Shown: positions 53,042 through 62,545, counted from the first letter of the stretch. The stretch is DNA of 64,000 bases from Bdellovibrio sp. (GCA_016187935.1 JACPIU010000014.1:62001-126000), one strand, 5' to 3'. Notes: generated by a model from the letters alone, not told the origin. Program-made: numbers and translations.

Positions 53042-53326
53042 TGTCGTCGGCCTCCTGGCCTCCGCCCTTCGGGCAGTTTTGCTGACAATTTTGGGATGTC
53101 ATGGCCAAAGTTTGTCGTCGGCCTCCTGGCCTCCGCCCTTCGGGCAGCTTCGCTGACAAAATTGGCCGTCATGGCCAATTTTTGTCGTGGGCGGATCTGG
53201 TGTTTGTCCTGTGGGGAGGTTTTGCTGACAATTTTGGGACGTCATGGCCAAAGTTTGTCGTCGGCCTCCTGGCCTCCGCCCTGCGGGCAGCTTCGCTGAC
53301 AAAATTGGCCGTCATGGCCAATTTTT
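53042..53326 (+). repeat. palindromic intergenic repeat cluster B (four direct units)
   Basis: Four direct units of about 70 bp start near 53042, 53113, 53183 and 53256, each with a TGTCGT(C/G)GG head, a GCCC-TTC/TGC-GGGC hairpin (weaker in the third), a CAG(C/T)...GCTG hairpin and a terminal GGCC hairpin. Units 1 and 3 end in an imperfect hairpin (ATTTTGGG...GGCCAAAG) and units 2 and 4 in a perfect one with arms AAAATTGGCC and GGCCAATTTT. No convincing gene lies inside; open frames on both strands are repeat artefacts. Confidence 0.92.
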
Positions 53327-53408
53327 GCCGATTTCCTCGTGGGTGATTTGGAAATTAGAATAGATAGAGTGCTTATATGCTTGAAAATAGAATGAATGAT
53401 TGGAGGAC

Positions 53409-54977
53409 ATGATTATTAAATTTTTTGTTCTTTCTTTTATATTCTGGGTTGGCGGTCAAGTTTGGGCCTTTGAGTTAGTTAAAGTCTTGGAGGTAAGTAC
53501 TTCTGGGCGATCATTGGTTGTCGATCGTGGGTATTTGGAAGGTGTGCAGTTAGGGGAATTTGCCAGATTTATTGTTCAAAAAGGTGAATTGGAAAATCCT
53601 AATCTCTCCAATGTTGCTTTGGGTGAAGCAGTCCAAGTGCAAGATAACCAGTCGATCTGGTTTTTGCATGAGATCGATAATGCCTCTGTTATCAAAGTGG
53701 GCGAACAAATGCTGTACGCTCGGGCCAATGATGTTTTGGAAGGTCGACGTCCATTTAAAACTTTAAAGAAGATCATTCTGGCACCAGCTCAGAAAATACC
53801 CGAAAAGTATGCTGATGAAAAACGAGATGCCAAGTCACGTGAGGAGCAAATGGATTCAGACTTGGTATTCATGGAAAATGATTACGAGAAAAGTCATACC
53901 ATTAAAGAACAAGAGAAGGTTAAGACGGCCGATCTCATGGTGACAGAATTTGAGGAGACCAGTAGCGAAAAGCAAACGCGATATGTGGAAGCTGCTAACA
54001 AGGAATTATCGGAAGTAAATATTGAAGGCAAAGGTAAGCAGATCGATTCTAAAAAATTTGAAGAACGGGAAAAAAAGGCACAATTAAACAGTGTGGTTGA
54101 TCACGATATTAAAAAAATAAATTCTCAAAAAAATGGTCTTAAAGGGCTATATAACGAGCAAAGACCTGATCCCGATAACCGTTGGTTGCGAGAAAAAATT
54201 GTCGAACAATCGATTTATGATGAAGTGCGAGAATCAAAAAAACTGGATGAGATTGTTCATCCTAGGATTTATAAAAAGGCCGAACATGGAGGCGATTTTT
54301 GGTCTGCCGACATGTCAGATGAGCAATTGCGTCGCTATTTTGTCACCAGTGGCTTGGCCAAGGAAATTACGCGCAGAAAACTGGCGCTTGAAAATCGTGA
54401 AGGAAATGAAATTTTGGTGCGGATTACCCGCGGTGCCTATGATAATTCCGATTCTCAAGATAGCAATTATCGATCACTGTATAATGCTCTGGAGATTGGC
54501 TATGAATATCATCTCATGCGGACCTCCAAACTGTTACAACGCTGGTCAGTCGGCCTAGATTATCAAAAAGGTCTGGGGAATTACGACGTCGGCCCGCAAA
54601 ATGCACGGGTGGAAGAAACCGCGTTTAAGCTGGCATTGCACCTTTACCTCTACAATTTGCCTTCCTCAGTTAAGGCCTATTCTTGGTTTATTGGTTCAGC
54701 ACTTCGAACTGGCTCGGCGACCGTTACCGGGGCCGCTTTTGCCAGGTCCTATGATTATCAGTTAATGGGTTATGAATATGGTCATATCGGAGTGAAGTAT
54801 CGTTTTTATAGCGGTGATGACTATGATGATGTTTTTAATCTGGGTATCGGCGCTTTGGCACAAGTGGCGGTGGAGCAGGCGAATTATAGGACTAAGGATA
54901 CTTTGAATAATAATATTGATGGCACATTTTCGACCTATGATTTAAAATTTTCATTAGGGTTGACCGTTCTTTTCTAG
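53409..54977 (+). CDS. exported beta-barrel-like protein with charged linker
   Basis: A 522-residue protein from ATG 53409 (GGAGG just upstream). A signal peptide (IIKFFVLSFIFWVGGQVWA) leads to an N-terminal domain (residues about 22-115: VLEVSTSGRSLVVDRGYLEGV, SIWFLHEID) shared with the next gene. Residues about 120-310 form a long, strongly charged, helical linker rich in Lys and Glu. The last 190 residues alternate as beta-strands and end FSLGLTVLF, the terminal Phe seen in outer-membrane barrels. It may anchor in the outer membrane and reach across the periplasm. No known family. Confidence 0.8.
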   Translation: MIIKFFVLSFIFWVGGQVWAFELVKVLEVSTSGRSLVVDRGYLEGVQLGEFARFIVQKGELENPNLSNVALGEAVQVQDNQSIWFLHEIDNASVIKVGEQMLYARANDVLEGRRPFKTLKKIILAPAQKIPEKYADEKRDAKSREEQMDSDLVFMENDYEKSHTIKEQEKVKTADLMVTEFEETSSEKQTRYVEAANKELSEVNIEGKGKQIDSKKFEEREKKAQLNSVVDHDIKKINSQKNGLKGLYNEQRPDPDNRWLREKIVEQSIYDEVRESKKLDEIVHPRIYKKAEHGGDFWSADMSDEQLRRYFVTSGLAKEITRRKLALENREGNEILVRITRGAYDNSDSQDSNYRSLYNALEIGYEYHLMRTSKLLQRWSVGLDYQKGLGNYDVGPQNARVEETAFKLALHLYLYNLPSSVKAYSWFIGSALRTGSATVTGAAFARSYDYQLMGYEYGHIGVKYRFYSGDDYDDVFNLGIGALAQVAVEQANYRTKDTLNNNIDGTFSTYDLKFSLGLTVLF

Positions 54978-54987
54978 CTGAGTCGGG

Positions 54988-56109
54988 ATGGACCGTATGG
55001 ATAAGTGGATTTGTCGGTTATCGCAATGCCTATGCCTCATCATCATCGCACTAAGTGGTGTGTCTGCATTAGCTCTTGAAGTGGATGAAAAGCTCACGTT
55101 GCGGATATTGAATGTTTCCAATTCCAAGAAAACAATATTGATCAATCGAGGCCTTGAAGATGGGTTGGCGGTTGGTGATCATGCTAAATTCTATCTGACG
55201 ACGGGAATCGTCTGTCGAGGTGTGATCGTCAAGACTTCGCCATCGCGTTCAATCTGGAGTCTCTATAGAGTCGTTGATAACGAACAGCTGGCCTTAGACA
55301 AGGTTATGAATCTAAAAATATCGTCTCCTGTTAAGCTGAGTCAGGACAAAACTAAAATGCTCTCTCAGGATAGTTCAAGTGAGCCTGTTGGAATTCCTCT
55401 CGCACCGGGAGCGGAAGATGCCGTTGCCGATAAGAACTTATCGAGTGAGGACAAAGAGGATTTGGCCAAGATATCCCCTGAATCTGCACCGGCCACCAGC
55501 GTTGAGGAGCTGCCGGGGCTAGCACGCGAGAAATCACTTGAAGTATGGGGGATTATGCATTTTTCCGGTCTCTCTGCTTCGCAGGATGCAGGATCACAGG
55601 GGACATCGTCTGGTAGTGATTCTGTGCTTGATTTTTCCATTGGTATTGAAAAATATTTTATTGATCGGAAACTCTGGTTACATAACCTTACTATTCAATT
55701 TTTAATCCATTACTCCAGTCGCAAAACAATCGGTTTGGGTGGCACCGAAATGAGTCTGACAGCTTATGAATATGGTGGTGGTGCGAGTTGGCATTTTTGG
55801 GCCGATCCTTTTGCCTATGGCAAGCCCATCAGTTTTATCAATGCCAATCTAGGTTTAGGGAGTACACAAGAATATTTCGCTCAAAGTAGTGGTTCAGTTA
55901 CCAGCACGGGTGAAACTTTAACCGGAAAATCGAGTTTTTTTTCTGTAGGAGCAGGTTTGAAATATTATTTGGCACGAGGATGGGGATTTCGCATGCTGCT
56001 TGATTACTATCGACGTGCTGAGCAGTACTCTATTGAAGGTGAAGATACGGATTATTCTAAAGTCGTAACCGGCCCCCGTTTGATGGTGGGCATTTCCTAT
56101 CGTTGGTAG
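54988..56109 (+). CDS. exported beta-barrel-like protein, relative of its upstream neighbour
   Basis: A 373-residue protein with a signal peptide (QCLCLIIIALSGVSALALE). The N-terminal domain (RILNVSNSKKTILINRGLEDGL, then SRSIWSLYRV) matches that of the 53409 protein. A shorter Ser/Glu/Ala-rich linker (about residues 112-180) precedes a beta-strand-rich C-terminus ending GISYRW, typical of outer-membrane barrels. It begins 10 bases after the upstream stop, so the two form an operon that arose by duplication. ATG 54997 is an alternative start. Function unknown. Confidence 0.8.
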   Translation: MDRMDKWICRLSQCLCLIIIALSGVSALALEVDEKLTLRILNVSNSKKTILINRGLEDGLAVGDHAKFYLTTGIVCRGVIVKTSPSRSIWSLYRVVDNEQLALDKVMNLKISSPVKLSQDKTKMLSQDSSSEPVGIPLAPGAEDAVADKNLSSEDKEDLAKISPESAPATSVEELPGLAREKSLEVWGIMHFSGLSASQDAGSQGTSSGSDSVLDFSIGIEKYFIDRKLWLHNLTIQFLIHYSSRKTIGLGGTEMSLTAYEYGGGASWHFWADPFAYGKPISFINANLGLGSTQEYFAQSSGSVTSTGETLTGKSSFFSVGAGLKYYLARGWGFRMLLDYYRRAEQYSIEGEDTDYSKVVTGPRLMVGISYRW

Positions 56110-56112
56110 AAT

Positions 56113-57282
56113 TCAATCTTCTCTACCCATATCATCTCCGCGATTTTCTGTACCATAGTGTTGAAGAAAATTTTTTTTGTACTCTATGAATTTATTTTCC
56201 AGAATGGCAGTTCGAGCATTGATTGCCATGGTCCGATAGAAGGCGATGTTATGAGTTGTGGCCAGGATGGCGGCCAAGATTTCATTGCTATCAAAAAGGT
56301 GTTTTAAATAAGCGCGTGAGAAGTTTTTACACACATAACAGTCACAACTGGGATCAATGGGATAAAAATCTCGCCGATAATTGCGATGACGGATGCGAAG
56401 GCGACCACGAGTGGTGTATAGGGTACCGCCACGGGCATATTTAGTAGGAATAATGCAATCGGACATATCGATCCCATATTCCCAAATCATGAGGAGATCT
56501 TGGGGATGTCCGACTCCCATGACATAGCGAGGTCGGTCCTTCGGCATGAGAGGGGCGGTATACGAAACTGCCTTTTCCATGAGATCTGGACCTTCACCCA
56601 CCGAAACCCCTCCGATGGCGTAACCCGGCAGATTTTTAGAGCAGACTTCTTCAACACATCTTTTGCGGTGGTCATCATAAGTGCCGCCTTGAATGATCCC
56701 AAAAAGAGAGCAATCCGGTCTTGACCAGGCCTTGACGCAACGATCAAGCCAGCGATGGGTGCGTGCAATGGATTTTTCAACGTAGGCCGAGGTCGCGGGA
56801 TAGGGGATACACTCATCAAAGGCCATCATAATATCTGAGCCGAGAGATTCTTGGGTCATAATAGAAATTTCAGGCGATAACAGAACCGTTTTACCTTCTA
56901 AATTTTTAAATTCGGCACCTTCTTCTTTGATGCTTTTTTTTTGCAAGCTGAACACTTGAAATCCACCCGAATCTGTCAAAATGCTCCGGGGCCATGCCAT
57001 GAATTTATGAAGACCTCCGGCCTTTTTAATTAACTCAGGCCCTGGGGTGAGGTAAAGATGGTAGGTGTTGGATAAAATAATTCGAATATCCTGATCAATC
57101 AGCTCACGCGGTTGGAGTGCCTTAATTGCAGCATGGGTACCGACAGGCATAAAAACAGGTGTTGGGATATCACCATGAGGCGTATGAATGATGCCGGCGC
57201 GAGCGCCACAATTTTTATCTTCATGGAGAAGTTCAAACTTGAAATGTTCACGATTTTGTTGCTGAATATTTTCTATGCTCAT
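56113..57282 (-). CDS. tgt: tRNA-guanine transglycosylase (queuine/preQ1 insertion)
   Basis: A 389-residue bacterial Tgt. The catalytic Asp104 lies in LTDSGGFQVFS; GIIQGG and the YAIGGVSVGE loop bind the base; DCIIPTKYARGGT holds the second catalytic Asp; the zinc site is CDCYVCKNFSRAYLKHL. It exchanges guanine at tRNA position 34 for preQ1 on the route to queuosine. Its start overlaps the FHA-RDD gene's stop by four bases. queE, an earlier step, is elsewhere in the window. Confidence 0.97.
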   Translation of the reverse strand: MSIENIQQQNREHFKFELLHEDKNCGARAGIIHTPHGDIPTPVFMPVGTHAAIKALQPRELIDQDIRIILSNTYHLYLTPGPELIKKAGGLHKFMAWPRSILTDSGGFQVFSLQKKSIKEEGAEFKNLEGKTVLLSPEISIMTQESLGSDIMMAFDECIPYPATSAYVEKSIARTHRWLDRCVKAWSRPDCSLFGIIQGGTYDDHRKRCVEEVCSKNLPGYAIGGVSVGEGPDLMEKAVSYTAPLMPKDRPRYVMGVGHPQDLLMIWEYGIDMSDCIIPTKYARGGTLYTTRGRLRIRHRNYRRDFYPIDPSCDCYVCKNFSRAYLKHLFDSNEILAAILATTHNIAFYRTMAINARTAILENKFIEYKKNFLQHYGTENRGDDMGRED

Positions 57283-59387
57283 AATTTATTGAACTCATCC
57301 AAGGTCTTCTGCCAGATTTTAACCGCCACTTTGTCTTTAGGTTTTGGAGGAACTAGCTTTTTCCAACGATTATGCAAAAAAGTTTTTGCCTCTTGCCAAC
57401 TCTTGCTCACTGCCCCCGCGGCTTCGGTTTTCACCGCTGCGTTCTTCAGCATTTTCATGGCCGCAGTGACTCGTTGAATATCGGCCAGGGTTTCTGTATT
57501 TGGCGGTTCGAGCATGTAATTCATCATGAACAAAGTTGATTCCGGGAGGGTGATTGGCGTCTGTTCCATGATTTTCATTTCTTTCTTGAAGCGCATGGTT
57601 CGTAATATCTTACTGACAATGCTAATAGCAAAGCCAGCTGATTCTTGATTGTGCTCAAGGATGAAGGAAGGAAAAGATTGATCGAGATTCCAAAGGAAAA
57701 TATGATTTTGCTCCTTCAGCTCACTTTCTCTTATGGCCCACATGTCGGTTTTGCCTGTGGGGAGGCGGAAAACTTCCGGTCGTCCCTGTAGATGAAATTG
57801 CTCTTTTAATTGTTGGCGCAATTTTGTCAGACCGTAGGTAAAAGGACCGAATTCCAGAGTGTAATCAAGGTAATTATCCAATCGGATTGAGAAGGCAAAG
57901 CCTAAAATAGTATCGTGCAAGAGATGATCGCCGGGAGAGTTTTTACTTATATTGGGATGAAGAAATGGCAGAATGGGATTTGCCAGAGGGAAATGGGCAA
58001 AGGAAAAGGCCGGGGGAATTGCGCGTTTGATTCGAATTTGTTGGTTCTTTTTAACATCGATAAGAAGTAACGTTGACTCGGCTGCTTTCTCTGGATTCAT
58101 GAGTGGTAGTATGATGAGATCCGGATCTTTTGGTAATTCCAAGGCCGCCGAAAAAAACAGCGACTCGAGTTTTACCGTGCCAGCTGGGGTCTGACGGACG
58201 GGAGGTGTACTGACTTGCCAAGGTCCCTCCCAAAAATCAGGGTCTAAAAAGAGGGCAGAGATAGGGGCCAAGATCGCCACCAATGGCACGATTAAAAAGG
58301 TTCCGAGAAATCTTCTGACCGCGCTTTTCGAATACGGATGTGAAGCGGTTAAAATCTCCTTTAATGTTCGCAGACCAACAATGGGAAGCAATTCGCCGAT
58401 GACCGTGGCACAAGATAATGGCCAGAAGAATAAACGCCCGATGGCCTTCAGACGTTTGATTACAAATGAATCATCCGTTTCAATACCAATCAGAACATGT
58501 CCAAATGATGATCCAGCAAGCAGATGTGAAAGGACTTCTAGTGTCATAAAAGCCAAGATAAACGCCAAGAGCTGTGTTGATAACAATTCTTGCAACAAGA
58601 TCAGATGGTTCTTAAAGTTTGGATAGAGAGTCATAAGGGCGGAAATTTTTTGGGATAAAACTTGCATTAGAAATGTCAGTTCGGCATTTTCAAAAACCAA
58701 AGCATCCATTTTTTGCCATGGTAAAATTCCAAAGAGTACGAGATAGATAAGTCCCAGAGTTCCAGGTAGGCCAAAGGCCCTGAGAATAGGACCGGGCGGG
58801 GATGGATGAGTGGAAGCCTTGGGTTTGTAATGTCCTTGTTTCGGGAGTTTTTTGTCGCTCTCCTTTGTTGATAACGAGGTGTTCGCTTTGTTTCTTGTAA
58901 AGAGAGCTTTTAATTTACCAAAAAATCCCCGTTTCGCGGATTGCTCCTGCTTGTTCTTTTCCAATTCATCCTTGTATTGAAGAATGCTTTTAACATTCGT
59001 CTTGGGAGTCTCCAGTTCATGCTCTTCGACTTCATCACGACGTATGATGATGTCTAGTTGACCCATGACGAGTTTGTCACCCTTGTCTAGAATATACATT
59101 CTTCCAGGTGCCAATTCTTTGCCATTGAGCTGTGTTTCGGGTGAGAAATTATGCATGCTCAAAACACCATTAGCGATGCGAAAAATGGCATGTTTTGCTA
59201 ACAGTCCACGTCCTTTAATTTGAACATCGGCATTTTCATGTTGGCCCATGACGAGTTTGCCACGCACTTGAATTCGCTGGGGAGGAGAGTCGGGAATACG
59301 GACATCCAAGAGATAAACGACTTGTTTACCTCCTTCTTCGGTACCTGAAAAATCCAACGGATCGTCTTCTGTTACTTTTTTAACCAT
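57279..59387 (-). CDS. FHA-domain and RDD-like multi-pass membrane protein
   Basis: A 702-residue protein. An FHA domain (about residues 35-115: KLVMGQHENADVQIKGRGLLAKHAIF) suggests binding of phosphothreonine peptides. A basic linker follows, then hydrophobic segments (about residues 200-370) with an RDD-like part (SSFGHVLIGIETDDSFVIKRLKAIGRLFF), and a C-terminal soluble region with a beta-rich and helical make-up ending at residue 702. It is in one operon with tgt (four-base overlap), an unusual pairing with no obvious functional link. It is flanked by an inverted repeat cluster upstream. Confidence 0.82.
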   Translation of the reverse strand: MVKKVTEDDPLDFSGTEEGGKQVVYLLDVRIPDSPPQRIQVRGKLVMGQHENADVQIKGRGLLAKHAIFRIANGVLSMHNFSPETQLNGKELAPGRMYILDKGDKLVMGQLDIIIRRDEVEEHELETPKTNVKSILQYKDELEKNKQEQSAKRGFFGKLKALFTRNKANTSLSTKESDKKLPKQGHYKPKASTHPSPPGPILRAFGLPGTLGLIYLVLFGILPWQKMDALVFENAELTFLMQVLSQKISALMTLYPNFKNHLILLQELLSTQLLAFILAFMTLEVLSHLLAGSSFGHVLIGIETDDSFVIKRLKAIGRLFFWPLSCATVIGELLPIVGLRTLKEILTASHPYSKSAVRRFLGTFLIVPLVAILAPISALFLDPDFWEGPWQVSTPPVRQTPAGTVKLESLFFSAALELPKDPDLIILPLMNPEKAAESTLLLIDVKKNQQIRIKRAIPPAFSFAHFPLANPILPFLHPNISKNSPGDHLLHDTILGFAFSIRLDNYLDYTLEFGPFTYGLTKLRQQLKEQFHLQGRPEVFRLPTGKTDMWAIRESELKEQNHIFLWNLDQSFPSFILEHNQESAGFAISIVSKILRTMRFKKEMKIMEQTPITLPESTLFMMNYMLEPPNTETLADIQRVTAAMKMLKNAAVKTEAAGAVSKSWQEAKTFLHNRWKKLVPPKPKDKVAVKIWQKTLDEFNKL

Positions 59388-59410
59388 AAAATAATTTACT
59401 CTATCTTCTC

Positions 59411-59555
59411 AAAAATTGGCCATGACGGCCAATTTTGTCAGCGTAAGCTGCCCGAAGGGCGGAGGCCAGGAGGCCGACGGCAAACTTTGGCCATGACGTC
59501 CAAAAATTGCAACGAAACTGCCCGCAGGGCAAAGACCAGAACTGCCCCAAAGGGA
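59411..59555 (-). repeat. palindromic intergenic repeat cluster C (two units, inverted)
   Basis: Read on the minus strand, a divergent unit (59555 to 59485) with an imperfect terminal hairpin is followed by a standard unit (59482 to 59411) with perfect arms AAAATTGGCC and GGCCAATTTT. The divergent unit shares CTGGT.TTTG.CCTG and TTTTGG.ACGTC features with the third unit of cluster B. The cluster separates the FHA gene from the DEAD-box gene. Confidence 0.88.
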
Positions 59556-59645
59556 CATGCAGGTAAGATTGGTGGAATAGGGGAAAATCCCTTACAATAG
59601 ATGGCAAGATAACCTGATCAATATCCATCTAATCTAAAGGCCTGA

Positions 59646-60959
59646 ATGGAAGCAACAGAACGAAATACGAGAGAATTTCCTGCCAAGAACAGCTTTGCGG
59701 AATTAGGCTTACGCCATGAATTGATTGCGGCCCTGGACGAATTGAAGATCCAAACGCCGACAGCGATTCAGAGCAAGGCCATCCCTACCTTTTTGGCAGG
59801 TCGTTCATTCTTTGCTCTTGGGCAAACAGGAACCGGAAAAACGTGTGCCTATGCGCTTCCCTTATGCCAGTTAATCAAGACCCAGGAAGAACAAGAGGGA
59901 ATTGGTCAGGGACCCTACGCTGTCATTGTTGTCCCGACGAAAGAGTTGGCCGTGCAGGTTGTAAAAGTATTCAAATCACTTACTCATCATCTCAAACTCA
60001 AAGTGAGACCCCTTGGAGGTGAGCGAGCTTCTATAGGACAGGTCTTGCGGGAGAATCCAGACATCATCGTGACAGTACCTGGAGTGTTGACCAGTCTGGC
60101 CGGCCACAAGCATCTGTTTCGTTTTATCATCATTGATGAAGCTGATCAGGTTTTGGAGCCTTGCTTTAAGGAGGAGTTGAGCGCATTCTTTGCGAAGCAA
60201 AGCCATCCACTATTGCAAATTGTTTTTTTCTCGGCAACCCTGCATCCTGATCATCGTGAGAGAGGACAACAGTATACTGGGAAAAATATTTCCGAGTTTA
60301 TTCAAGATGGCAGTGCCCATCGTACTCAGATTCAAATTAAGACCTTTAACATTGAACTTCTTGAAGCTGAAAAGATCGATCTTATACCACACTTCATGAA
60401 GCGCGAGGGTTCTGGGAAAGGAGTTATTTTCATTAATAAGAAGGAAGTGGCTAAATCGCTTTTTGAAAAAATTGAAAGCGCTGTGACCGGTCGGGAATTT
60501 TTCTTGCTCCATGGTGACTTAGATCACAAGACTAGGAAACAGGCGATTAAAGCTTTCCGGTCCTCTCAGAACGGAGTCGTGGTGGCAACTGATATTCTGG
60601 CCCGTGGGATGCATTTTCCTGGATTAGAATGGGTTTTGAATTACGATCTCCCGTTTGAAGCCTCTTACTATCTGCATCGCGTAGGTAGAGTGGGACGTGA
60701 AGGTGAAATCGGTCGCGCCTATAATTTTATTACCCCACGGGATCAGGCCTTAATCGCTAGAATCAATGAATCCATTAAGTCTCAGAATGCTCTCCCTTTA
60801 GATTTTTTGAGAATTAAAAAGATGAAAGTCACCCCACCAAGATCGGGATCACGTCCAGAGCGAAAGAGGGCCGGATTTGCCAGCGAGAAACGGCCCAAAT
60901 TGACTAGAGGTCCGGGTAATATTAAGAGAAATGCGCTTAAGCGAAAACGGAGATCATAG
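59646..60959 (+). CDS. DEAD-box ATP-dependent RNA helicase
   Basis: A 437-residue DEAD-box protein. The Q motif (TPTAIQSKAIP), motif I GQTGTGKT (residues 59-66), motif Ia PTKELA, DEAD (164-167), SAT (196-198), ATDILARGMH and motif VI HRVGRVGREG are present; the usual Thr in motif VI is Val. A basic C-terminal tail (from about residue 400) likely binds RNA. It unwinds RNA in translation, decay or cold stress. The small lipoprotein gene follows 7 bases later. Confidence 0.95.
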   Translation: MEATERNTREFPAKNSFAELGLRHELIAALDELKIQTPTAIQSKAIPTFLAGRSFFALGQTGTGKTCAYALPLCQLIKTQEEQEGIGQGPYAVIVVPTKELAVQVVKVFKSLTHHLKLKVRPLGGERASIGQVLRENPDIIVTVPGVLTSLAGHKHLFRFIIIDEADQVLEPCFKEELSAFFAKQSHPLLQIVFFSATLHPDHRERGQQYTGKNISEFIQDGSAHRTQIQIKTFNIELLEAEKIDLIPHFMKREGSGKGVIFINKKEVAKSLFEKIESAVTGREFFLLHGDLDHKTRKQAIKAFRSSQNGVVVATDILARGMHFPGLEWVLNYDLPFEASYYLHRVGRVGREGEIGRAYNFITPRDQALIARINESIKSQNALPLDFLRIKKMKVTPPRSGSRPERKRAGFASEKRPKLTRGPGNIKRNALKRKRRS

Positions 60960-60966
60960 TTTGCAT

Positions 60967-61410
60967 ATGTGGAACAGATTTTTGGTTATGCGTAGTCAAT
61001 TTATCATTGTTAGTTGTTTGATGTTGGGAATTTTGTGCTTTGTTGCTTGCACTAAAAAAAATGTGCCTGTCGATAAAATTGCTATGCTCAAAATGGCCCA
61101 AGATTATGATCCTACGGTGAAACCAATTTTACCCAAAGACCTAAGCAGTGGGATTCGTTGCAAAAAAGAAAATGGCGATTTTATCTATGGTGAAGGATGT
61201 GTGACGGGGTTTCAGGTTCAAGTCGGTCCATTAGAGATGGATGTGATTGAGTTTCAAAGTGAAGAGCTGGCCAGGTTGGAGGCCCTTCGTTTGGATCAGT
61301 ATTTTTATAAAAATTGGGTATTCGATAATGTGACAAATGAACCTATTCTGGAGCATTTTGTAAAAAATGCCTTTAGCGCTCGCCGGCCAAAAACAGAGAT
61401 CACTAAATAG
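60967..61410 (+). CDS. lipoprotein of unknown function
   Basis: A protein of about 147 residues with a signal peptide and lipobox (ILCFVACT). The mature domain has two Cys residues (IRCKKE, EGCVTG) that could pair, and a helical C-terminus (EELARLEALRLDQYFYKNW). ATG 60967 is taken, though 60988 is also possible; neither has a strong ribosome site. It follows the helicase closely and may share its transcript. Confidence 0.72.
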   Translation: MWNRFLVMRSQFIIVSCLMLGILCFVACTKKNVPVDKIAMLKMAQDYDPTVKPILPKDLSSGIRCKKENGDFIYGEGCVTGFQVQVGPLEMDVIEFQSEELARLEALRLDQYFYKNWVFDNVTNEPILEHFVKNAFSARRPKTEITK

Positions 61411-61433
61411 TAGATTGTGCGCAAAGAGCAGAT

Positions 61434-61883
61434 CTAACGGGCCATCCTTTCTGTGAGTGTTTGGCCGAAACTTTTTGATCGCTTCAAGATAAAGTTATTT
61501 TGTTCATCCATTTCTGCTGATTCTTTACAATTAATACAAAGTTCGGCCGTAGGGCGGGCCAATAAGCGCTCAAATGATATTTCTGAATCGCAATCCTTGC
61601 ATAATCCAAAGGCCCCTTCTTTGATTTTCTCGAGGGCAAGATTGATTTTTTTTAGATAAAAAATTTCTCGACTTTTAAAGCGCAGTTCATGCGCGACTTG
61701 AACGTTGGCGCAGGCCTCATCCACAGGATCGCTAAGTTCACTTCGATCGAGGTGATATGTATTGAGGGTATCTACCTTTTGATCAATTTCGTCTCGCATG
61801 GTTAAGCGTTCTTTGTCGGCCAAAAGTTTAATCTTAATTTGCTCAACTTGCTTATCTGTCAGATAAGAATTGGCCCTCTTCAT
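61434..61883 (-). CDS. DksA/TraR-type zinc-finger protein
   Basis: A 149-residue DksA-like protein. An N-terminal coiled coil (about residues 10-95) includes a DPVDEA motif comparable to the acidic coiled-coil tip of DksA, and a C4 zinc finger follows (CKDC and CINC). DksA enters the RNA polymerase secondary channel and works with ppGpp to set rRNA and stress transcription. GAGGGGG lies ahead of the start. It is convergent with the lipoprotein gene. Confidence 0.92.
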   Translation of the reverse strand: MKRANSYLTDKQVEQIKIKLLADKERLTMRDEIDQKVDTLNTYHLDRSELSDPVDEACANVQVAHELRFKSREIFYLKKINLALEKIKEGAFGLCKDCDSEISFERLLARPTAELCINCKESAEMDEQNNFILKRSKSFGQTLTERMAR

Positions 61884-62068
61884 GCGCTTACCCCCTCACG
61901 GTGATTGATTAATAAATCTTCGGCATATTTGCGATTTTCTGATGTCAGATTACAAAACTGACACCTGCCCGACAACCTTTCTTTCAGGAAAAATATCTAA
62001 CATAAGATTACATTTGTATTCTTGTCCAGTTTAGCAAAGGTGCTGATTTTAGAGGGAATTTTAAAAAT

Positions 62069-62416
62069 TTATGGATGTAAGTCCTTAAGGCAGTAGGGGC
62101 ATAAAATGAAAAATTGTCGGTCAAAACTCTGATGACAGATATTACACTGACAAAGCAACTCGAAATCTTCAAGGCCATTTTCCCCTAGGACAAAAACATC
62201 TGGTCGCAGGGCCAAGATAGTTTGAGGGTGGGCAAACCAAGTATCGGGGCAGGTGGGGTGGGCCTTAAATTTTCCGGGTGTAACATTGTTCTTTGGTAGA
62301 ATCCGCACCTTGATCTCCTGACTCGCAGAAGATCCGACAAGGGGTAGTCCAGCAGCATTGGTTAAAGTTTTAAGTTGTTCGTAAATAGCATTTGGGTTGT
62401 GTGGATCTTTTTTCAT
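62069..62416 (-). CDS. small zinc-ribbon-like hypothetical protein
   Basis: A 115-residue cytoplasmic protein. The C-terminal third has two CxxC pairs (CQCNIC and CPYC) about 15 residues apart, a likely zinc ribbon. The N-terminus (MKKDPHNPNAIYEQLKTL) is hydrophilic. AGGAAG precedes the start. Family unknown; the ribbon suggests protein or nucleic-acid contacts. Confidence 0.68.
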   Translation of the reverse strand: MKKDPHNPNAIYEQLKTLTNAAGLPLVGSSASQEIKVRILPKNNVTPGKFKAHPTCPDTWFAHPQTILALRPDVFVLGENGLEDFELLCQCNICHQSFDRQFFILCPYCLKDLHP

Positions 62417-62545
62417 ATCTTCCTGTTTTTAATGATGAGACATTGGTAAATTTTCTTCAAGATGGGAAAAGATGATGCGGCGCTATTTGCTTGAGTGTTT
62501 CAGACCCATTGCATTAATGATGTGATAATGGTATTTGCCGGTACT

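Noticed and set aside
53042-53326. CRISPR array or integron attC array
   Set aside because: Units are contiguous without unique spacers or gene cassettes, no cas or integrase gene is nearby, and the hairpin layout suits a REP-like element better.
53096-53346. Open frames on both strands within repeat cluster B
   Set aside because: They follow the repeat periodicity, lack ribosome sites and encode repeated peptide blocks only because the DNA is repeated.
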